Below are positions 8,298-15,192 of a stretch of DNA of 15,192 bases, piece after piece. Numbering within the stretch: position 1 is the stretch's first letter; the number at the start of each line of letters is the position of its first letter. Both the position numbers and the translations under genes were made by a program. Source of the DNA: Chlamydomonas sphaeroides. Taxonomy: Eukaryota > Chlorophyta > Chlorophyceae > Chlamydomonadales > Chlamydomonadaceae. Below the pieces are notes generated by a model. The model saw only the letters and a program-made list of their open reading frames with translations, did not search any database and was not told where the DNA came from. Location: positions 71,353 to 86,544 of the forward strand of contig BDDC01000173.1 of NCBI GenBank assembly GCA_001662425.1, read 5' to 3'.

Positions 8298-11200
8298 TCA
8301 CACGGCCGGCAGCGGCAGCGGCGGCAGCAGATTGGCACGCTTGGCGGGGTCCGGCATCTCGGGCAGCGGCGGCAGCTCGGCCGCCGGCTCTGGCTCCGCC
8401 TCGGCGGCGCCATCGGCAGCCGCCGGCGCCTGCGACTCCTCGCCGCTGGGTGCCTCCTCCATCGGGATCGCCGTGGTGCTGGCACGAACCAGCTCTGCCG
8501 GCGCCCGACTCGCCAGCACCTCCCCGTCCGCCTGCGGCTCCGCCTTCTCGCCCTCGGCGCTAACCTCTGGCTCCACGCTACCGGCGGCGGCGCTGCTGCG
8601 GCTGCGCCGCGGCGACGAGCTGCCGCTGCTGGTGCCGCGTCGCGTCGCGTCCTGCCGCTGGGCCGCGGCCTCGCCGTCTGCCGGCGAGAGCAGCGCCTTG
8701 CCGCGGGCGGCGCCTCCCTCCATCTCCTCGATGCGCGCCTGGCTGGGCCGGCGGCTGGCGGCGGCGCGGCGCTCCTGCCACAGGCGCCAGCCCATGCGCA
8801 GCAGCAGGTAGAGGCGGCGCAGCTCGTAGACGATGATGAGCAGCGCCACCGCGAAGAAGGACACTGGCGGGCAGGGAGGAGGGAAGGAGGAGGGAAGGAG
8901 GAGGGAAGGAGGAGCGGTGGGCGGGCGAGCGGGCCGTGAGGATGCGGCAGCGGCAGCGGGGTCGCGGTGGCGCCGGCCTGCGCCGAGCAGCAGCGCGAGG
9001 GGCGAGGCCGACACGGCCACGGGCTGCCAGAGCTCCCAGCAATGCCCGGCGGCCCGCAGCCGCCCGGCGCGTGCACCCCGTCACTCACCAACCATGATGT
9101 AGGTGGTGGCGTGGACGTTGCTGGGCGCCGAGTTGACGAGCCCCATGGCGCACACGAACAGCACCAGCTCCAGCACGTGGCACGTGATCTCCACAGCCAC
9201 CAGCTGCCACTCCACAAACGGCCGCACGACGCTCAGGTAGAGCAGGAAGCCGCCCTGCATGGCCACCAGCAGCCCCAGCTGCGTCAGGCTGCGCAGCCGC
9301 AGCCCAAAGGCGCCCAGCACGGCGGCGGTGAGCGCCTTGTGCGTGAAGTTGGCGGCGGTGACGGACAGGATGGCCTTGGTCTCGCGGCCGGCCTGCTCCT
9401 TGGGGCCCTCCTGCGGAGGCGTGGGAGGGAGGGGCGAGGTCGAGGTGCGGCGGCGATGGGGGGAGAGGTGTGCGGTGCCTGGCCTTGCAGCGTGCGGAGG
9501 TGTGGGTGCTGCGGGGCAGCACCTGCTGTGACCCTTTGTGCCGCAGCCTCACCCCGATGGCGTCCTCGAACAGGAACTCGAAGCGCGCCAGGAAGGGGAT
9601 GGGCGGCGTGATGCGAGCCCGTAGCGGCCAGCAGCCAGGCCGGTAGCGCAGGCGGGCAATGGCCACCTCCTTGCCTGCGGGGACCGGCAAACGCGCAGCG
9701 GGGCTCAGCGGGGCTCAGCGTGGTCCTCTGCAGTGCGGCACCAGTCCACCGCTGCTCCTCCGCAGGGTGCAGAGCGGCCATGCCCCACGCAAGCACGTGC
9801 CGTGTGCGCCCCGGTACTGCCGACTGCCAGATGCCGTACACATGCCGTACAGCGCCGTACCTGGGTACATGGGCAGCAGGCGCAGGTTGACCTCATCGGC
9901 CGAGGGCTCCTCCTCCTCCTCCTCCTCCTTTGCCGCCACCAGCCTGCCCTTGTCCCCCTCCGCCTCCAGCCCCGCCTCGTAGGCGTCCGCGTCCCACGAC
10001 GGCCGCCGGCCCACAGGCGACAGCGCCCGGGCACCCGCGCCCGCGCTGCTGCGGTGCGACGACGACCCCGAGCCGCTGCGCTGCGCCGTGGCAGGGCGCA
10101 CCGCCGATCCGGGGCGGGCGGCGGAGCCGGGGCGGCCGGCGGAGCCGGGGCGGGCGGCGCTGCCGGGACGGTCGGCGGTGGGCGGCCGCTCGGGCGTGGC
10201 GGGGCGCTTGGGCGTGGGCGGCAGCGGCAGCGGGCGCTTGGGGGCGGGCAGCGGCGGCCCCACCACGGCGACGAGGTTGGTGTGGATGGTGTAGTCGGGT
10301 ACCTCCTCCGACAGCGGCGCCAGCAGGCGCCGGCCGCCACCCGGGCCGGGCGCCGGCGCGGTGGGGCTGTGCGGTACCTCGCGCAGCAGCGTGGGGTCGG
10401 CGGGCGGCAGGCTGCCGCCGTTGGCGCCGTCGGACTCCTCGCCCTCGGCGACGGGGCCGGGGCCACCGTCGGAGCCGACAGTGCGGACGCGGCGCACCCC
10501 CCAGGACGCGGCCGGGGGCTGGGGCACTTGGATGCTGGCGGCGGGCGAGCGGTCAGCGCGTGCGGCACCACCCGCAGCCGGCGGCAGCGGCAGGCCCGGG
10601 GACGCGGGCGCGCTCGGCGGGCTGGCAGCGCCGAAGCCCCAGGCGTTGCCGCGCGGCTTGGCGGTGGGGCCGGGCGCGGGCTCGGCGGCGGTCGCGTCGG
10701 GCTCGGGCTCGGCGGCGGTCCTGGTGTCGGGAGAGGTCATGAAGCGGAGCTCCCGGACCAGCGGCTTGGCGGCCGCCTTGCGGCCTTTCTCCGCGTCCGA
10801 GGCGGCGCGGACGGACTGCGGGCGGCGGTACAGGACGCGCGTCATGCAGCCGCACAGACACTGCACGGCACGACCGTGCTGACCCCGTGGGTTACCGCCT
10901 GGCCGCGTTGCGCATGAGCGCTCTCACCTTCTGTGACGTTTGCACGGCTGCGGGCGCGGCCGTGCCCAGGGAGCCCGGCGGCCGCGGCAGCCGTGGAGAC
11001 GACGGGCCAGCGGCGGCGCTGTCGGCAGCTGCGGCGGCGGCGGCGGCGCCGCCCAGGTGCGACTGCATGCGCAGCGGCGACGGCGCCGTCGGCAACGGCG
11101 CGCTGGCGGCGTCGGCATCGCCGTCCTCCCCATCCGTGGCGGCGCTGGGCTGGGGCGAGCTCGGCGCCAGGCTGCGAGGGCGGCGCATGCCGCCGTTGCC

Positions 11201-14200
11201 GCTGGCGGCGGCGGCGGCGGCACCGGCGGCTGCCAGCGACGCGCCGATGCTGCGCGGGCGGGCCATGGGGTGCAGCCGCCGTGCGGTGTCGCGGCTGCAG
11301 GACACTGAGGCCGCCGTGGTGAGCGCCCGCGGGCCCTGCTCCACCCTGGCCTCGTCGTCCTCCTCCTCGCCCTCGTCGTCCATGATGGGGGCCGGCTTGG
11401 TGGGCGTCAGCGCCGGAAGCGGCAGTGAGCCTGCACACGTTGGGCAGCAAGTACTGCCCAGTCAGGGCCCCGCCTCCCCGCACGTCGTGCCTGCCCTGGC
11501 ATGCCCTGGTATGCCCTGGTATGCCCTGGCATGCAAGCCCACGCACACCCAACCCACCTTCGGCAGGCGCCCTGGCCGCCGCCGCCATCGCGGCCGCCGC
11601 CGCCACCACGTCGGGCGACGCCAGCACCGACTCTCGCGGCACGGCCATGGGGTTGAGGGCCATTCCGTGGTCATCAATGGTGCCCGCCCGCTTGCGGGCG
11701 GGGGCCGCCTCCTTGCGCGCCGACTGCTCCTCCGGCGCCATCGAGTCGGCCCGGTTGCGCCAGGCACCCGCCATCATGATGTTCTCCACCAGGTCGCCGC
11801 CGCCCGGCTCTGCCGGCTCGGGTGTGGAGCCGTCCGCCGACCCACGGGACGGCGGCCGCCAGTTGGGGTTGTGCTCGTCGTCGCCGCGCGGCCGGCCGCC
11901 GCCGGCTGTCAGGAGGTTGTGGCCGGGGTCGGGGTTGCTGCCGCTGCGGCCCACGGCGGGGCGGGAGCCGGTGCGCGGCGTGCCGGGAGGCGCGCCGTCG
12001 GCGGCGTCGCCTTGGCGGGCGGCGCCGGCGTGCATGTTGTTGTCGTAGGCCCTGGTGGAGCCGTCGGCGTCGCGCAGGCTGGGCCACTTGATGGGGTCGC
12101 GCTCGTTGTCGTCGGCGCCCTGGGCGCCCTGGTCGGGCACGTCCGCGGGGCCGCGGCCGCGGCGGAAGCTGCCGCCTACAAAAGCGCCGCCGCCGACGAG
12201 TCCGCCAGCGGCCAGGGCGGTGCCGGGGCGGCTGCCTGTGCCTTCGCCTGCGCCCTCGCCGGGCGGGCCGCGGCCGCGGCGGAAGCCGCCGCCGATGTCG
12301 GCGCCGTCAGCTGCCAGGGCGCTGCCAGGTCGGCTGCCGTTGCCGTTGCCGTCACCGGCACCCTCGCCGGGCGGGCCGCGGCCACGGCGGAAGCTCCCAC
12401 CGACAAACGCGCCATCGGCATCGAGCTTGCCAGCAAGAGCACTGCCAGGGCGGCCGTCCGTGCCTTCGCCTGCGCCCTCGCCGGGCGGGCCGCGGCCACG
12501 GCGGAAGCTGCCGCCAACGAACGCGCCGTCAGCGCCAATGGCGCCACCCGCCAGGGCACTGCCAGGGCGGCTGCTTGTGCCGTCGCCCTCGCCGGGTGCG
12601 CCGCGGCCAGGGCGGAAGCCACCACCAACATCCGCGCCGCCAGTGGCCGTGCTGTCATCAGCGCCGTCTGCGCCGGCGCCCACGGCAGCATCGCCGCCCA
12701 CCGGCGGCCGCCGGGGACGGCGTGGGCGGCCAGCTTCCGCACCGCCGGCGCCTCCTCCGCCTCCCGGCATGGCCGCGGCCGCCTCCTCCCACTCGTCCGG
12801 GTCCACTTCAAACGTCTCCGCGCCTGTCCAGAGACACACACCGCATGCCCATCAGCACCACAGCCTAGACACACGCACACACACAACCTTGAACCAATCT
12901 TTTACGGCTGCCCCATGCAACCCGCACGCGCGCTCCCTGCCTCGTTCCCCGCACCCTCCCCTGGGTGCCGCCGCCGCACCTGCCGGCGCCGTGGCCCAGT
13001 GTGGGCCGAGGCCGTACTCGGGTCCCGCGTTGTGGTCGTCGTCGCCCGCGCCCGCAGTGGCCCCAGCGGAGGCCGCAAACGCGCCCGCCACCACCAGCTG
13101 CTGCTGCTGCTGCTGTTGCTGCTCCTTCTCGGGGTCCTCGCTGGCGTCGCGGTCCACGCCCACGGCGCCCGGGAACTCCTTCCAGTGGGGCCCCGGCATG
13201 AAGGGGTCGGCCGGCTGGCGGGAGGAGGGAGGGGAGCCGCACCGGGGGCAGCAGGGCAGGAGGGCTAAAGGGTCGGGAGCTAGTCCAAGGGCAGTGAGGT
13301 GGCAGCGCTGTTCGCAGCGCGCTGGGATGGACTGGCTTCGGGTTCGGGTTCTAGTGCCCGCCGAGCTGTCCCTGGCATAGCCGTCGCCCACGGTGTGTGC
13401 TGCTATGTCGCCGCGGTGCTGCCAGCCCCCGCTCCGCCGCCGCACCAGCTCCTCCAGGTACCAGCGGCACGCGGTGAGCCACCACAGCAGGGCCGTGAAG
13501 GGCGCCACCAGCAGCAGCAGCACCAGCAGCGCCGGCAGCCGGCTGGAGGCCCACTCGGCGGCGGAGCCGCTGCCCAGCGCCAGGCTGGCGTAGAAGGCGA
13601 TGGCCACCAGCAGCAGGCCTGTGGGCGCGGGCGGCGGCACACGCAGCGTGTGGCGGTTTGTGTCTGTGCTGGGCGCACGTGGATCGCCATGGGTTCTTCC
13701 ATCGGACCATGTCATGCTGGCGCGCGTGTGTGTTCAGACATAGGTAACAGATAGTAAGCACGACTCGCGTGTGTGTGTCTGTGGCCGGGCCGGACCGCAC
13801 CTGCCAGCACCACCTCGGGCCGCGGGAAGCGCAGCAGGTTTGGCAGGTTGGGCCCCACAGCCAGGCGGTAGACCAGGATGATGGCGCCGTGGATGACCAC
13901 CATGGCCGCCATGAGCAGGCAGGCAACCGCCAGCGTGTACAGCAGGTCCTGCGCGTGTCCAGCATGTGTGCATGCGCGTGCGCCAGACAGTCAGTGCGGC
14001 AGACGAACACAGGGCAGCGGCCAATCGGACACCGAGCAAAGCGCCAACCGGATGAAGGCCACCTGGGAGTCGATCCGCCGGTCCCGGGGGACAGGGCGCG
14101 CAGGGTCCTTCGGCCCCCTTACATTATCCTCTTTTTCAATTTTTACTTCTATTTCTATTTCCGCCGGTCGCCCACACCCCACCTGCATGTCCGAGCTGTA

Positions 14201-14896
14201 CACCCCATCCTGGGCGCCGGCAGGAGCCACGGTGGCGCCCACAGCCGCGGACGTGGCGGCGGGAGGCGGCCGGCCCGCGGCGCTGCCGTCGCCCTGCAGG
14301 CTTCCGTCGGGCCGGATCTCCACCACGCCGCCGCCGCCGCCGGCCGCCACGCCGCCGAGCACGTACGCCGAGCCGCCCGCTGCCGCCGCCGCCGTGGCGT
14401 TCTGCGCTCCGGCCGCATCTGGCGGCGGCGCGCTGCCCCCCATGGCTCCCATCTGGAGCAGCCAGGTCACCAGTGCGTCACGACTGCCCTCGCCAGCAGC
14501 AGTCGGCGGGGAGGCCAGCTCGCCCGGCGGCGGCACGGGCTCGGCCGTCAGGCTGCGGCCGCGCCGGCGGCTGACGCCGCCGGTCGTCGGCGGCGCGGCC
14601 GCCGAGGCGGCGAACCTCGCTGGCGGTGGCGACGCGGCGGCGTCCGCATCCGCCAGGGCTTGGTCGAGCGGGTCGCCGCCGTCGCCGAAGAGCCAGGTGC
14701 CGTTGCCGCCGGGCTGCAGGTCCAGGTGCTCCTGCGCCTGTGCGCTGGCGTTCACCGTGCGCGTGTTGGTGAAGGCGTTGTCCAGCAGCGGTATGTTGCC
14801 TTTGATGCCCAGCAGGCTCCAGCGCAGGTAGCGCGCGATGTTGCGGTAGGCGGGCGACACGCCGGGCGAGGCCAGGTTGGAGGACATGGCGAGCAC
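8298..14896 (-). CDS. Large multi-pass membrane protein, TRP-like/flavin-carrier-like (5' part off window)
   Basis: Proposed exons in transcript order: 14896-14183, 13948-13801, 13618-13392, 13214-12980, 12823-11558, 11430-10928, 10860-9861, 9674-9553, 9410-9089, 8863-8298 (TGA). Phases agree and give about 1700 residues. Residues 1-238 begin with an amphipathic segment (AYRNIARYLRWSLLGIKG, like the F-x-WS-x-G stretch of fungal Flc/TRP-like proteins) and continue as a Gly/Ala/Pro-rich region with N-glycosylation sequons NAS, NGT and NAT. Helices follow at about 240-268, 288-303 and 316-337. About 1090 residues of hydrophilic repetitive sequence come next, then helices at about 1447-1466, 1473-1497 and 1507-1528, with RPF at 1468-1470 as in the TRP-like family (PF06011). 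The last 170 residues are Ser/Glu/Ala/Pro-rich and disordered. A multi-pass membrane protein is near certain. The family is tentative: another algal channel-like or polycystin-like protein is possible. The 13214/13392 junction is least sure because the frame is open through it. Confidence 0.78.
8877..8914. repeat. 11-bp tandem repeat forming an intron's polypyrimidine tract
   Basis: The + strand unit AGGAGGGAAGG repeats about 3.5 times inside the last intron (8864-9088) of the membrane-protein gene. On the transcribed strand it is a pyrimidine tract just upstream of the acceptor CGCCAG|TG of the last exon, so it may help define that splice site. Confidence 0.85.
9908..9931 (-). repeat. GAG run coding for eight glutamates
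   Basis: The + strand CTC/CCT triplet run reads as consecutive GAG codons in the 9861-10860 exon, giving VAAK followed by eight Glu and PSADEVNL. It marks the acidic end of the hydrophilic loop, shortly before the membrane-proximal segment. Confidence 0.85.
10091..10180 (-). repeat. RPGSA pentapeptide tandem repeat in the loop of the membrane protein
   Basis: A 15-base unit repeats in the 9861-10860 exon and codes for DRPGSAARPGSAGRPGSA and further RPGSA-like units, ending in RPATAQR. The same RPGSA core ends each unit of the larger minisatellite at 12148-12648 in the same protein, although the two arrays have different unit lengths and lie about 2 kb apart. Confidence 0.8.
11493..11534. repeat. 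10-bp tandem repeat ATGCCCTGGY in an intron
   Basis: About four copies of ATGCCCTGGC/T lie in the intron 11431-11557 of the membrane-protein gene. The units differ only at the last base. The repeat fills roughly a third of the intron and has no evident coding role. Confidence 0.85.
12148..12648 (-). repeat. In-frame minisatellite coding for GFRRGRGPPGEG-type repeats
   Basis: Five imperfect copies of a unit of 108-117 bases lie in the 11558-12823 exon. Successive copies of the GGAAGC landmark on the + strand start at 12164, 12281, 12389, 12503 and 12614, giving steps of 117, 108, 114 and 111, all multiples of three. Each unit codes for about 36-39 residues of the pattern (A/D)(F/I/V)VGG(S/G)FRRGRGPPGEG, a variable Gly/Asp/Thr spacer, then RPGSALA. 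The repeat lies in the predicted cytoplasmic loop. Arg-Gly-Gly-type sequence of this sort can bind RNA or be arginine-methylated; no such role is shown here. Confidence 0.85.
13098..13121 (-). repeat. CAG/CAA run coding for eight glutamines
   Basis: The + strand CTG run, with one TTG, reads as CAG codons and one CAA on the coding strand of the 12980-13214 exon. It gives eight glutamines after EDPEKE and before LVVAGAF, in the hydrophilic loop. Confidence 0.9.
14117..14163 (-). other. AT-rich island with TGTAA inside an intron of the membrane-protein gene
   Basis: The intron 13949-14182 contains a T-rich stretch (on the - strand a run of AAATAGAAATAGAAG-type sequence) that contrasts sharply with the GC-rich surroundings. 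It is followed on the - strand by TGTAA (+ strand TTACA at 14119-14123). It could be an intronic polyadenylation site, a worn retroelement A-tail or just a low-complexity tract. Confidence 0.4.
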
Positions 14897-15192
14897 CTGG
14901 GCCGATTATGGGGAGCGGGGCAGGGACGGGCGCGTTTGGCAGTGCGCATACGGGAGCTTGTCACTTCGTACGGTCCGGGGCCAGGTAAGAGGATAGCGGG
15001 GTTGGGTTGGGGGACACAGGGCCAACAGGGCACAATTTGAAGCTGGGTGGGCTGGCGGGGCCGCACGGGGCCAACGGGGTCAAAAGGAGGGCGGAGAGGT
15101 CGAGGAGGTCGAGGACGAGGAGGGCGCTGCTGTGCTAGCGCCCCACGGGCCCTCCCTCCCTCCCTCCCTCCCTCCCTCCCTCCCTCCCTCCC
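14897..15192. other. Intron or upstream region of the membrane-protein gene
   Basis: Immediately right of the first visible exon is, on the - strand, the acceptor CATAATCGGCCCAG. The 296 bases from here to the window edge are therefore probably an intron that continues beyond it. I see no exon with recognisable sequence; a GAGGTCGAGGA-type short repeat lies near 15096-15120. Confidence 0.45.
15150..15192. repeat. (CCCT)n microsatellite at the right edge
   Basis: About ten uninterrupted CCCT units run to the end of the window and probably beyond. On the transcribed strand of the neighbouring gene they read GGGA. Tracts like this commonly break assemblies, so the window end may coincide with one. 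Confidence 0.95.

Noticed and set aside
10887..13268. A 793-codon open frame on the + strand, antisense to the membrane-protein gene
   Set aside because: It is the mirror of several GC-rich, repetitive exons on the - strand, which have proper splice sites, consistent phase and recognisable helices downstream. Its sequence is Ala/Gly/Arg-rich with no motif, a common artefact where third positions are G or C.
13215..13391. Reading straight through between the third helix exon and the polyglutamine exon of the membrane protein
   Set aside because: The frame is open, but the stretch is Arg/Cys-rich and unlike its neighbours, and a donor (ACC|GTGGGC) and a pyrimidine-rich acceptor (CCTCCCGCCAG) join in phase 0. 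An unspliced version remains possible.

Overview
The window looks like nuclear DNA of a green alga, most likely a chlorophyte of the Chlamydomonas/Chlorella kind. It is very GC-rich. Its genes are split into many short exons by small introns with CAG|GTGCG-type donors and GCAG acceptors, and the proteins carry long Ala/Gly/Pro-rich low-complexity stretches. There is no bacterial-style operon, rRNA, tRNA or CRISPR array. The lineage is inferred from gene style only.

Three protein-coding genes are supported by splice sites, reading phase and conserved motifs. (1) About 96-4286, + strand: the C-terminal part of an SMC-family ATPase. It has the end of the coiled-coil arm, interrupted by a large charged disordered insert, and then the C-terminal ATPase head with signature motif, Walker B, D-loop and H-loop. 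Its 5' part lies off the left edge. (2) 4639-7083, + strand: a complete nine-exon, 329-residue stand-alone type II thioesterase-like alpha/beta hydrolase with an intact Ser/Asp/His triad. (3) 8298-14896, - strand: most of a large multi-pass membrane protein, tentatively of the TRP-like/flavin-carrier (Flc) type. It has a glycosylatable segment, three membrane helices, a cytoplasmic-looking repetitive loop of more than 1000 residues, then more helices and a disordered tail. Its 5' end lies off the right edge.

Genes 1 and 2 are in tandem, 352 bases apart. Genes 2 and 3 converge on a 1.2-kb intergenic region. Nothing in the sequence ties the three together functionally; they look like ordinary eukaryotic neighbours.

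The strongest unexpected structure is a family of very short interspersed elements. Three related copies lie within about 2.2 kb (introns 2 and 3 of the thioesterase gene and just past its 3' end). They share a 3'-end motif and each is flanked by a perfect direct repeat (19, 9 and 16 bp), as expected for SINE-like or 5'-truncated non-LTR retroposition. One copy landed on a splice donor and duplicated it. Other points of note are the unusual motif combination of the SMC protein, two GC-AG introns in that gene, and an in-frame 108-117-bp minisatellite in the membrane-protein gene.
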